Assembly (NCBI RefSeq): GCF_001854325.1
Contig: NZ_CP017754.1
Coordinates: 310,001 to 374,000 of the forward strand
DNA from: Cupriavidus malaysiensis
Lineage (GTDB): Bacteria; Pseudomonadota; Gammaproteobacteria; Burkholderiales; Burkholderiaceae
Length of the DNA stretch: 64,000 nucleotides
Direction of reading: 5' to 3'
Under the pieces are notes generated by a model. It worked only from the letters and a program-made list of their open reading frames with translations, had not been told where the DNA came from and searched no databases. Position numbers and translations under genes: made by a program. Positions 52,982 through 61,263 of the stretch are shown here, piece by piece (positions within the stretch are counted from its first letter, which is position 1; each line of letters opens with the position of its first letter).

Positions 52982-54990
52982 GCGAAGGCCAGTGGCTGTG
53001 GAGTCCAGCCGCGGAGCAGGCGCGCGCCTCCAACCTGCAGCGCTACATGGACTGGCTCGGTGAGGCACGCGGCCAGCCGTGCCACGACTACGCCGCGCTC
53101 CACCGCTGGTCGGTGCAGCAGCCCGATGCCTTCTGGCGCTCGATCTGGGACTGGTGCGGCGTGCGCTATGACGGCGATGCGACACGCGTCACCGACGGCG
53201 CGCCGATGCCGCATACGCGCTGGTTTCCCGACGCGCGCGTCAACTATGCCGAGCACGTGCTGCGGCACGAGGAACAGGCGGAGGCCGATGGCGAGGGCGG
53301 GCGCATCGCCTTCCATCACGCCACCGAAGCGCAGCCGCTGCGCGCCATGAGCCTGCGCGAGCTGGGCAGCCAGGTGCGCCGTCTCGCCACCCGCCTGCGC
53401 GAACTCGGCGTGCAGCCGGGCGACCGCGTCGCCGCCTACCTGCCCAATGTGCCCGCCTGCGCCGTCGCCATGCTGGCCACGGCCAGCATCGGCGCGGTGT
53501 GGTCGTCGGCGGCGATCGACTTCGGCGTGCGCTCGGTGGTGGACCGCCTGCGCCAGATCGCTCCCAAGGTGCTGATCGCCGCCGACGGCTACCGCTTCGG
53601 CGGCAAGGACTTCGCCCGCCGCGACGAAGTGGTGCAGATCGCGCAGGCGCTGCCGTCGCTGCAGCAGCTGGTGTGGCTGCCGGTGCTGGGCGGCGGCGTG
53701 CCGGCCGACCTGCCGGACCTGCCTTGCCGCGTGCAGGCCTGGGACGCGCTGCTGGCCGGGCCCGAGGTGCCGCGCGCGGCCTTCCGCTATGCGCGCGTGG
53801 ATGCCGCCCACCCGCTGTGGATCGTGTTCTCGTCCGGTACCACCGGCCTGCCCAAGCCCATCGTCCATGGCCACACCGGCGTGCTGGTCGAGCACCTGAA
53901 GCTGATGCACCTGCATATGGACCTGCGCGCCGGCGACGTGATGTTCTTCTACAGCACCACCGGCTGGATGATGTGGAACCTGCTGGTGGCCGCGCTGATG
54001 ACCGGAGCCGCGGCCGTGCTGTACGACGGCAGCCCGGTGCATGGCGGCCCCGGCTGCCTGTGGCGGCTGGCGGCGGACGCCGGCGCCACCAGCTTCGGCG
54101 CCAGCCCCACCTATGTGCAGATGATGGAGAAGGACGGGCTCGAGCCGGGCCGGCACTTCGACCTCGCGCGCCTGCGCAGCGTGGTGCTGAGCGGGGCGCC
54201 CAGCACGCCGGAGACCTTCGACTGGTTCTACCGCAGCGTCAAGCGCGACCTCTGGGTGACCTCGCAATCGGGCGGCACCGAGTTGTGCAGCGGCCTGGTC
54301 GGCGCCGTGCCGCTGCTGCCGGTGCATGCCGGCGAGATCCAGGCGCGCATGCTCGGCATGGCGGTCGAGGTGTGGAACGACGCCGGCGAACCGGTCGTCG
54401 ACGAGGTCGGCGAACTGGTGGTCACGCGGCCGGCGCCCTCCATGCCCATCGGCTTCTGGAACGACGCGGACGGGGCACGCTACCGCGAGTCCTACTTCGA
54501 GGTCTTCCCCGGCACCTGGCGCCATGGCGACTTCATGCGCCTGACGCCGCAGGGCGGTTGCTACATCTACGGCCGCTCCGATTCCACTCTCAACCGCTAC
54601 GGCGTGCGCATCGGCTCGGCCGAGATCTATCGCGTGGTGGAAGAGATGGAGGAGGTGGCCGACAGCCTGGTGGTCTGCTGCGAGCTGCCGGGCGGGCGTT
54701 TCTTCATGCCCTTGTTCCTGCGGCTGCGCGACGGCGTGCCGCTCGACGACGCGCTGCGCGCGCGCATCGCGCAGCGCTTGCGCACCCTGTGCAGCCCGCG
54801 CCATGTGCCGGACGTGATGGTGGCGATGGCGCGCATCCCCTACACCCTGACCGGCAAGAAGATGGAGGTGCCCGTGCGCAAGATCCTGATGGGCCGCCCG
54901 CCCGAGCAGGCGGCCAGCCGCGATGCCATGGCCGACCCGGCGGCGCTGGATGCCTATGTCGCCTTCGCGCGCACGGAGGTGCCGGCATGA
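52975..54990 (+). CDS. bal: Benzoylacetate-CoA ligase-like (acetoacetyl-CoA synthetase family)
   Basis: 671-residue AMP-forming acyl-CoA synthetase, start at 52975 with GAGGAGCGGGG upstream. ACS N-terminal region (HRWSVQQPDAFWRSIWDWCGV; RWFPDARVNYAEHVL), P-loop FSSGTTGLPKPIVHGH (about 286), YSTTGWMMWN, SGGTELCSG, YGRSDSTLNRYGVRIGSAEIY and catalytic Lys in TGKKMEVPVRKIL (about 626). The family includes acetoacetyl-CoA synthetases. Placement after apcABCDE argues for activation of the beta-keto acid made by the carboxylase, benzoylacetate if the substrate is acetophenone. No thiolase is present nearby to release acetyl-CoA and benzoyl-CoA. Confidence 0.83.
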   Translation: MVSEGQWLWSPAAEQARASNLQRYMDWLGEARGQPCHDYAALHRWSVQQPDAFWRSIWDWCGVRYDGDATRVTDGAPMPHTRWFPDARVNYAEHVLRHEEQAEADGEGGRIAFHHATEAQPLRAMSLRELGSQVRRLATRLRELGVQPGDRVAAYLPNVPACAVAMLATASIGAVWSSAAIDFGVRSVVDRLRQIAPKVLIAADGYRFGGKDFARRDEVVQIAQALPSLQQLVWLPVLGGGVPADLPDLPCRVQAWDALLAGPEVPRAAFRYARVDAAHPLWIVFSSGTTGLPKPIVHGHTGVLVEHLKLMHLHMDLRAGDVMFFYSTTGWMMWNLLVAALMTGAAAVLYDGSPVHGGPGCLWRLAADAGATSFGASPTYVQMMEKDGLEPGRHFDLARLRSVVLSGAPSTPETFDWFYRSVKRDLWVTSQSGGTELCSGLVGAVPLLPVHAGEIQARMLGMAVEVWNDAGEPVVDEVGELVVTRPAPSMPIGFWNDADGARYRESYFEVFPGTWRHGDFMRLTPQGGCYIYGRSDSTLNRYGVRIGSAEIYRVVEEMEEVADSLVVCCELPGGRFFMPLFLRLRDGVPLDDALRARIAQRLRTLCSPRHVPDVMVAMARIPYTLTGKKMEVPVRKILMGRPPEQAASRDAMADPAALDAYVAFARTEVPA

Positions 54991-55247
54991 GCGCGGTGGA
55001 AGCCATGGCCGCCATGGCAGAGCCGGCCGGACCCGGTGCGGCCTGCCCGCAGGAGCATCCGCGCGCCGGCTACGCCGGGCTGGCACCGTTGTGCTGCAAC
55101 CCCCTCGCCGCCTTGGCCGCCTTCGCGCGCGTGGGCGGCTGGTCGCCGCCGCTGCCCGAGCGCGGTGAGGCGGCGGATGCCGCCGCCGGCGCGCCGGCCC
55201 GGGTCCCGCGGGAAACCCCGCTTGCCCCCGCGCAGGGCGGCCGCTAA
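54987..55247 (+). CDS. Possible small coupled gene after bal
   Basis: 86 codons whose ATG overlaps the bal stop by four bases (ATGA), the same coupling as in apcA-apcB. The product is Ala/Pro-rich (MSAVEAMAAMAEPAGPGAAC, PLCCNPLAALAAFARVGGW) and resembles nothing I know. It ends 47 bases before the proposed luxR start. GC-rich DNA readily gives such frames, so it may be no gene. Confidence 0.3.
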   Translation: MSAVEAMAAMAEPAGPGAACPQEHPRAGYAGLAPLCCNPLAALAAFARVGGWSPPLPERGEAADAAAGAPARVPRETPLAPAQGGR

Positions 55248-55293
55248 GCTCGTTGGCGAGCCTTCCCGCCCGCCATCCCCTCCCGCACTGACC

Positions 55294-58131
55294 GTGGCCG
55301 ACCTTCCCGCCCCTCCGCAACGCGGCAGCCGTACCGGCGCGCCGCGCCGCCGTGCGTCCGGCTCGGGCGTGGAGATCCGCGAGCACAAGCTGTTCGCGCC
55401 ACCGGCACGGCCCGGCGCCATCGTGCGCCATGCCTTGCTGGAGCGCGTGCTGGCGCTGGGCGCGCCGCGCGTGGTGATCGTGCAGGCCTCGCTGGGCGGG
55501 GGCAAGTCCACCTTCCTGCAGCAGGCCATGGACACGTGCCGCGTCCGCCGCTGGGCCACCGGCTGGCTCACGCTGGACGAGGACGACGACGACCCGCACC
55601 GCTTCGAAGTCCATTTCGCCGCGCTGGTCGCCCGCCTGGCCGAGCAGGCCGGCGCCGCCGTGGCCGGCGTGGCGGCGCGCGTGGCGGCCGACAAGATGCT
55701 GGACTGGACGCTGGGGCAGCTCGCCCGCATCGCCACGCCGGCAGCCTTGTGCCTGGACGATGTGCAATGCCTGCACAACCCGGTGATCCTGCGTTTCCTG
55801 CGCGACCTGCTGCGCGCGCTGCCGCCGCGCTGCCGCGTCTTCATCGGTTCGCGCAGCCTGCCCGACATCGGCCTCAGCTCGTTGCTGGTCGCCGAGCAGG
55901 CCATGGTGCTGCGCACCGAGGACCTGCGCTTTTCCGCCGCCGAGTCCGCGGCCTTCCTGGGGGCGGAGGGGGGCCGCGCGCAGGCCGACGCGGACGCGGA
56001 CGGCATCGACGCCGAGACCGCCGCCGCGATCCATCGCCGCACCGAAGGCTGGCCCGCCGGCCTGCAACTGTTCCGGCTGTCGATGGCGCGGCCCGGCATG
56101 GCGCGCGCCCTCGACGAACTGCACGCCCTGCGCGAGCGCGAGCCGCTGGCGCTGGCCGGATACCTGTCGGAGAACGTGCTGTCGATGCAGCCGCCGGAGA
56201 TGCAGGATTTCCTGCAGAAGACAGCGCTGCTGCGGCGCCTGAGCGGTCCGCTGTGCGACGAGGTGGCTGGCGGCGCGGACGGCACCGCCAGGCTGCGCCA
56301 GCTGGAGCAGTCCGGCCTGTTCCTGGAGGCCCTGCAGGGCAGCCCCGGCTGGTACCGCTACCACAGCCTGTTCGCCAGCTTCCTCGCCGAGCGGCTGACG
56401 CGCGAGGATCCGGACCAGGCCAGCGCCGTGCACCGGCGCGCGGCCCACTGGCATGCGCGGCACGGCACGCCGGAAGAGGCGATGTTCCATGCGGTGGAGG
56501 CACGCGAATTCGCGCTGGCCATGGAGATCCTCGACGGGTGGGCACCGCGCCTGATCACCAGCGCCGAGCTGGTCACGGTGGTGGACTGGTTCGACCGCCT
56601 GCCGCCGCACGAGATCGTCCAGCGCGAGGGGCTGGCCATCAAGATCGCCTGGGCGCTGGTGTTCCTGCGCCGCGCCGCCGGCCCGCACCCGCTGCTGGCC
56701 CACCTGGCGCGCAGCGGCGCGGAAGATGGGCGCGACGGGAAGGCAGGAGACAGCGGGGATAGCGGAGACAGCGGGGACGGGGGAGCGGGCGCCGGCGCGG
56801 CCGGGCACAGTCCGGTCGTCGTGCTGGCCATGGCCGCCATGTTCGGCGGCGACCTGCGCGGGGCCGCCCGGCTGGCCGACGTGCCCGCGGTGCAGGAGCC
56901 GGCGCCGGATCGCTTCGTCGCCTTCGAGCGTGGCGCCGCGGCCAACCTGCTGGCCTTCCGCGCGATGGCCCAATGGCAGGAAGAGGACATCCGCCGGCTG
57001 CTGGTGCTGGCCGACAGCCACAACGAACGCGCCCAGGCCGCCTTCAGCCAGGGCTACACGCTCGCCTTGCGCTGCCTGCTGCAGGTCATCCGCGCCCGGC
57101 CCCTGGAGGCCACCGGCGCGCCGCCCTATCCGCCGGGCCTGCGGCCGCGCCTGGAACGCGGCATGGCCGCCGCCGCGCTGGGGGCGGTACGCATCTGGGC
57201 CAGCTACGAGGCCGACCAGCTCGATGCCGCGGAGGCCCTGGCCGCCCAGTTCGAACAGGACATCACGCGCGCCGCGGTGCCGGAGTTCGTCGCCCTCTCG
57301 ATGGTGGCGATCGCGCGCCTGCACCAGCTGCGCGGACGCCCCGCGCGCGCCAGCGACACGCTCGACACGCTGGAACGGATCGGTTTCGAAAGCCGCTGGA
57401 GCGTGGTGCGCGAGATGGTGGCCTGGGAGCGGCTGCGCATGGCGGCCGCCGCGGGCGACGCCGCGCTGGTGGACAAGCTGCTGCGCCAGGTGCCCGGCCA
57501 GGAGGCGCCGCCCGACGGCAGCTGGCTATCGGTCACGGAGCTGTTGAGCGGGCCGGTGCTCGGACGCATCCGCCTGGCGCTGTACCAGCGCCATCTCAGC
57601 CAGGCCGCCGGACTGCTGGAGGCGGCCCAGGCCATGACGCCGGCGCGGCCGTTGCTGAGCCTCAAGCTGTCCGTGCTGCAGGCGCAACTGCTGCACTACC
57701 AGGGCCAGCCGCGCCAGGCCGGCCGCCTGCTGCTGCAGGCCCGCGAGACGGCGCGCGCCGGCGGCTGCCTGCGCGCCCTGCTCGACGAAGGCGCCGAAGT
57801 CGCCAGCCTGCTGGCGCCGCCGCCCGAGCCCGCCGCCGTGGCGGCGGCACTGCCGGCAGCATTCCCGGCTGCGGGATTGGCCGCTGGCCTGGCCGACCCG
57901 CTCCCCGCCGGTGGCACCGGCAACGGCGAACTCTCGCAGCGCGAGCGCGAGATCCTGCGCCTGCTGTGCAGCGGCGCATCGAACCGGGAAATGTCGCAGC
58001 AGCTCTACCTGTCCGAGAACACCGTCAAGTTCCACCTGAAGAACCTCTACCTCAAGCTCGGCGTCAAGAACCGCGCGCAGGCCATCCTGCGTGTGCGTCC
58101 GCCGGGCCCGTCAGGGCCATCAGGCCGCTAG
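55294..58131 (+). CDS. MalT-type (LAL) LuxR-family transcriptional activator
   Basis: About 945 residues from a GTG at 55294. The start is uncertain, because the open frame reaches back to 55036 through a Pro/Arg-rich region overlapping the small ORF, and no ribosome site is evident. NACHT/STAND ATPase with Walker A ASLGGGKSTF (about 65), CLDDVQCLHN, and EGWPAGLQLFRLSM with FLQKTALLRRLSGPLCDEVAG, the typical MalT-like region. Long helical repeat domain follows. C-terminal LuxR helix-turn-helix at about 880-930 (SQREREILRLLCSGASNREM and LSENTVKFHLKNLYLKL). Such regulators bind a small inducer and activate adjacent catabolic operons, so this is the best candidate regulator of apc-bal. An acidic/Gly insert (56730-56800) is low complexity. 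Confidence 0.87.
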   Translation: MADLPAPPQRGSRTGAPRRRASGSGVEIREHKLFAPPARPGAIVRHALLERVLALGAPRVVIVQASLGGGKSTFLQQAMDTCRVRRWATGWLTLDEDDDDPHRFEVHFAALVARLAEQAGAAVAGVAARVAADKMLDWTLGQLARIATPAALCLDDVQCLHNPVILRFLRDLLRALPPRCRVFIGSRSLPDIGLSSLLVAEQAMVLRTEDLRFSAAESAAFLGAEGGRAQADADADGIDAETAAAIHRRTEGWPAGLQLFRLSMARPGMARALDELHALREREPLALAGYLSENVLSMQPPEMQDFLQKTALLRRLSGPLCDEVAGGADGTARLRQLEQSGLFLEALQGSPGWYRYHSLFASFLAERLTREDPDQASAVHRRAAHWHARHGTPEEAMFHAVEAREFALAMEILDGWAPRLITSAELVTVVDWFDRLPPHEIVQREGLAIKIAWALVFLRRAAGPHPLLAHLARSGAEDGRDGKAGDSGDSGDSGDGGAGAGAAGHSPVVVLAMAAMFGGDLRGAARLADVPAVQEPAPDRFVAFERGAAANLLAFRAMAQWQEEDIRRLLVLADSHNERAQAAFSQGYTLALRCLLQVIRARPLEATGAPPYPPGLRPRLERGMAAAALGAVRIWASYEADQLDAAEALAAQFEQDITRAAVPEFVALSMVAIARLHQLRGRPARASDTLDTLERIGFESRWSVVREMVAWERLRMAAAAGDAALVDKLLRQVPGQEAPPDGSWLSVTELLSGPVLGRIRLALYQRHLSQAAGLLEAAQAMTPARPLLSLKLSVLQAQLLHYQGQPRQAGRLLLQARETARAGGCLRALLDEGAEVASLLAPPPEPAAVAAALPAAFPAAGLAAGLADPLPAGGTGNGELSQREREILRLLCSGASNREMSQQLYLSENTVKFHLKNLYLKLGVKNRAQAILRVRPPGPSGPSGR

Positions 58132-58195
58132 GGGTGGTCCGCCACACGGCCTTCACCTGCATCGGCCCTGCCGCCCCCGCCTGGGGCCGCACCGC

Positions 58196-59233
58196 TTACT
58201 CCGCCTGCTCGCCGTCCCGCGCGCCGCCGTAGTGCCGCATCTCCAGCGGCGCCATGCCATAAGCCCGCCGGAACGCGCGCGTGAAATCCGACGCGCTCTG
58301 GAAGCCCACGGCATAGGCCACCTCCTGCACCGTCAGGCCGGGGTAGCGCACCAGGTCGTCGGCCGCCGCGCGCAGGCGCAGGTGGCGGATGTAGGCGCCC
58401 AGGCCGCCTTCGTGCTGGAACAGGCGGTACAGGCTGGGGCGTGACAGGCCGAGCGCCTGCAGCACGGACTCGGGGGTCAGCTCGCTGTCGGTCAGGTGGG
58501 CGTGCACGAAGCGGCGGGCGTGGTCGAAGGCCATGGCGCGGGCGATGGCGCGCTTGCCGCCGCGCAGCCCGGCGGCCTCGGCGTAGGCGGCCGCGATCAG
58601 CTCCACCAGGGCGAGCAGCTCGCGGCAGGCGGCCTCGGCGGCCAGGTGGCGGATGCCGTCGGCCAGGCGCAGCGCGCGCGCGAGGATCAGGCGCACGGTG
58701 GGCTGGTGCGGGCCGAGCACGCGCCCGTGCAGCGCGCCGGGGTCGGGGAACAGGTGCTGCAGGCGTGTGCCCGGTACGAACAGGGTGGCGTGGCGGCAGG
58801 CGTCGCGCTGCGCGAAGATGGGCTGGTCGAGGTCGATCGCCAGGATGCCGACTTCCTGCGCTGAACCGGCACGGTTGGCCGGCCGCCCCACCACGCAGCC
58901 GTTGGCGCCGCTGAGCACCATGTGGAAGGCGATGCGGCGCAGGTTGTCGCGCGAGATGCGGGCGATGGTGCGTTCCTGCGTGACCTGGTCGGTCTCCGAG
59001 TCGGTGAACAGCAGGTCGCCGACCTCGTAGCGGTCCATCACGCCGTGGAACGGCAGGGCGATGGTCGCGCGCGAAGGCAGCACGTCGATGATCATGCCCA
59101 GCCGCTCGCGCCAGGCCAGCAGCTGGCCGGCCGCCGGCGCGACGCTCACGTCGAAGTGCCCATGCACGATGGCCAGCGGTGGCGCCGGTCCGGCGCCCGT
59201 CTGGCTGGGCGGAGGCGGTGTGTCGTCTGCCAT
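58196..59233 (-). CDS. AraC-family transcriptional regulator
   Basis: 345 residues from the ATG at 59233. N-terminal AraC_binding_2-like sensor domain (GVMDRYEVGDLLFTDSETDQ, HMVLSGANGCVVG) and C-terminal AraC helix-turn-helix pair (SVLQALGLSRPSLYRLFQHEGGLGAYI; VQEVAYAVGFQSASDFTRAFRRAYGMAPLE). The sensor type is common in regulators of aromatic catabolism (FeaR/AlkS-like). Convergent with the LuxR gene and so on the edge of the apc cluster; it might regulate that cluster or the genes further right. Confidence 0.88.
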   Translation of the reverse strand: MADDTPPPPSQTGAGPAPPLAIVHGHFDVSVAPAAGQLLAWRERLGMIIDVLPSRATIALPFHGVMDRYEVGDLLFTDSETDQVTQERTIARISRDNLRRIAFHMVLSGANGCVVGRPANRAGSAQEVGILAIDLDQPIFAQRDACRHATLFVPGTRLQHLFPDPGALHGRVLGPHQPTVRLILARALRLADGIRHLAAEAACRELLALVELIAAAYAEAAGLRGGKRAIARAMAFDHARRFVHAHLTDSELTPESVLQALGLSRPSLYRLFQHEGGLGAYIRHLRLRAAADDLVRYPGLTVQEVAYAVGFQSASDFTRAFRRAYGMAPLEMRHYGGARDGEQAE

Positions 59234-59252
59234 GGCGGGGGCGATGTGGGGC

Positions 59253-59317
59253 GGCGCTCAGGGACGGCGCTCAGGGACGGCGATCAAGGACGGCGATCAA
59301 GGACGGCGATCAAGGAC
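59253..59317. repeat. 13-bp tandem repeat, five copies
   Basis: Two copies of GGCGCTCAGGGAC followed by three of GGCGATCAAGGAC, directly upstream of the leftward AraC gene. The repeat lies 20 bases before its ATG and so replaces or overlaps the promoter/leader. Confidence 0.9.
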
Positions 59318-59460
59318 GGCGGTAAGCGGTCCGGCAAGGTGCCCGCTAAAGGGTGCCGCAAGAGCGCGGGACGCTGCCGGCAACGATGATACTGCGCTGC
59401 ATGCCGGCGCCGCTGGCGCGCCGGGCGGGTGCCGGGCCGGCTGTGTCCGGCCGGTGCTGC

Positions 59461-59492
59461 AGCCGCTCAGCCGCTCAGCCGCTCAGCCGCTC
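59461..59492. repeat. 8-bp tandem repeat at the end of the nitronate monooxygenase gene
   Basis: AGCCGCTC repeated four times; the last unit touches the TGA of the leftward gene. Non-coding otherwise. Confidence 0.85.
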
Positions 59493-60579
59493 AGCCGGCG
59501 CGGGCCGTGTCCAGCTGGCGCGCCAGTGCCGCGTCCACGCCCCCGGCGCAGCGGCGCGCCGCTTCCCAGATCTCGCGCGTCAGGTCGCCCGCATCCGTCT
59601 CGCGCGCCAGCGCGGCCGCCTCGCCCGACCACAGCACCGAGAAGTCGTCGCGGCCCGCTTTCTCGAAGGCCGCGCGCAGCGGGTCGACGGCGCCGGTGGC
59701 GAGCGGAAAGGCGGGCGCCACCTCGCTCATCGGGCCCTGCTCGCGCATGAAGCGCGTCAGCAGGCCGCGCGCGGGCCGGCCGGTGTAGAGATTGGTCAGG
59801 CGCGTGGTGTCGTCGCGTCCCGCGCGCACCGCGGCGCGATGCAGCGCCGAGCGCCCGGCCTGCGGCGTCAGCAGGTAGGCGGTGCCGATCTGGGCGGCGC
59901 TCGCGCCCAGCGCGAAGGCAGCGGCCACGCCGCGCCCGTCGGCGATGGCGCCGGCAGCGATCACCGGCACGCGCACCGCGTCGACGATCTGCGGCAGCAG
60001 CGCGAACAGGCCCGGCTGCGCATGGATATCCCCGGTCAGGAACATGCCGCGGTGGCCGCCCGCCTCGTTGCCCTGCGCGATGATGGCGTCGACCCCGCGC
60101 GCTTCCAGCCAGCGCGCCTCTTCCACCGTGGTGGCGGACGACAGGATCATGGCCCCGGTGGCCCGTACCCGTTGCAGCAGGCCGGCTTCCGGCAGGCCGA
60201 AATGAAAGCTGACCACGGGCGGCCGGGTCTCCTCCACGACCGCGCACATGGCCTCGTCGAAGGGCGCCCGGCCCGGGCCGCTGCCGGCCGCCGACAGCTC
60301 GAGGCCGATCTCGCCGTAGTAGGGTGCCAGCTGCTCGCGCCAGCGCGCCTGGGCGGCGTCGTCGGGCGGCGGCGCGGTGTGGCTGAAGAAATTGACGTTG
60401 AAGGGCGCCGGCGTGGCCGCGCGGATCGCCGCGATCTGCTCGCGCAGCTGCGCCGGCGACAGTGCCGCGCAGGCCAGCGAGCCGAGGCCGCCGGCCTCGC
60501 ACACGGCGATGGCGAGCGGGCTCAGGGAGCCCACCATCGGGGCCTGGATGATGGGGAGACGGGAGGGCAGGAAGGACAT
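59491..60579 (-). CDS. Nitronate monooxygenase
   Basis: FMN enzyme that oxidises alkyl nitronates to aldehydes and nitrite. 362 residues from the ATG at 60579. TIM-barrel of the NMO/2-nitropropane dioxygenase family: IIQAPMVGSLSPLAIAVCEAGGLGSL, FNVNFFSHTAPP, IAQGNEAGGHRGMF, PVIAAGAIADGRGVAAAFALGA and AQIGTAYLLTPQAG, with the FMN phosphate-binding GG/AAGAI region. Class I type, as seen in Burkholderiales. Starts 50 bases after the stop of the VOC gene on the same strand. Confidence 0.92.
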   Translation of the reverse strand: MSFLPSRLPIIQAPMVGSLSPLAIAVCEAGGLGSLACAALSPAQLREQIAAIRAATPAPFNVNFFSHTAPPPDDAAQARWREQLAPYYGEIGLELSAAGSGPGRAPFDEAMCAVVEETRPPVVSFHFGLPEAGLLQRVRATGAMILSSATTVEEARWLEARGVDAIIAQGNEAGGHRGMFLTGDIHAQPGLFALLPQIVDAVRVPVIAAGAIADGRGVAAAFALGASAAQIGTAYLLTPQAGRSALHRAAVRAGRDDTTRLTNLYTGRPARGLLTRFMREQGPMSEVAPAFPLATGAVDPLRAAFEKAGRDDFSVLWSGEAAALARETDAGDLTREIWEAARRCAGGVDAALARQLDTARAG

Positions 60580-60629
60580 GGCGACTCGCTGGGGGTGGCG
60601 TCGAGGGAGCGGGCGGTGGCGGCCCTGCT

Positions 60630-60995
60630 TCAATCCGGGTTCAGCTCGCAGAAGCGCAGCCGGTTGCCGAAGGGGTCGGCCACCTGCAACTGGCGTCCCC
60701 AGTCCAGCGTGTCGATGCCGGGACGGGCATAGGGATAGTCCTGGGCGGCCAGTTCCGCATGCAGCGCGTCGATGTCCTGCACCGGCACGAACACCGTCGA
60801 GCCCGGCGTGCTGTCGCCGTGATGCTCGCTCAGGTGCAGCGTCAGGCCGTCGCGGCGGATCTGCGCGTACAGCGGGAAGCTGGCCTCGAAGCGGTGCTCC
60901 CAGTCGAGCGTGAAGCCGAGGAAGTCGAGGTAGAAGGCCTTGGCGTGCTCGACCGAGAAGATGCGCAGGATGGGGATGGCGGACGACAGGTGCAT
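60630..60995 (-). CDS. Glyoxalase/bleomycin-resistance-type VOC protein
   Basis: 121 residues. The short form with MHLSSAIPILRIFSVEHAKAFY, DFLGFTLDWEHRFEASFPLY, HLSEHHGDSTPGS and VADPFGNRLRFCEL matches the bleomycin-resistance-like subfamily of VOC proteins (single domain, acting as a dimer). Whether it binds bleomycin-type drugs or has an enzymatic role is unknown. Same strand as and upstream of the nitronate monooxygenase, likely co-transcribed. Confidence 0.88.
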   Translation of the reverse strand: MHLSSAIPILRIFSVEHAKAFYLDFLGFTLDWEHRFEASFPLYAQIRRDGLTLHLSEHHGDSTPGSTVFVPVQDIDALHAELAAQDYPYARPGIDTLDWGRQLQVADPFGNRLRFCELNPD

Positions 60996-61263
60996 GGCGC
61001 GGGTCCTGGGAGAGGAGAGCGTGGGTGCCGGCCAGCGGGGAGCGAGGCAGTGGCTGCCGCATCCTTGCCGCCTGCGGGCGGGGTTTGCCCGGGGCGTGCC
61101 GTCGGCGCGCCAGGCGAGGCAATCGCCACATTCTAGCCGTGCCGCGTGGCCGCCGCTTGCGGCCGTCTCCGCATTCCCGCTCCGGCACAGGCTGTGCCGG
61201 CGGCAGCGGCAGGTGCGCCAGCCGCTACCAGCCGCTCCCGGCCGGCGCCGTGCCCGCCCGTCG

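Noticed and set aside
52735..57324. 1529-codon leftward ORF across apcE, bal and luxR
   Set aside because: Antisense shadow spanning several well-supported genes; no recognisable domain.
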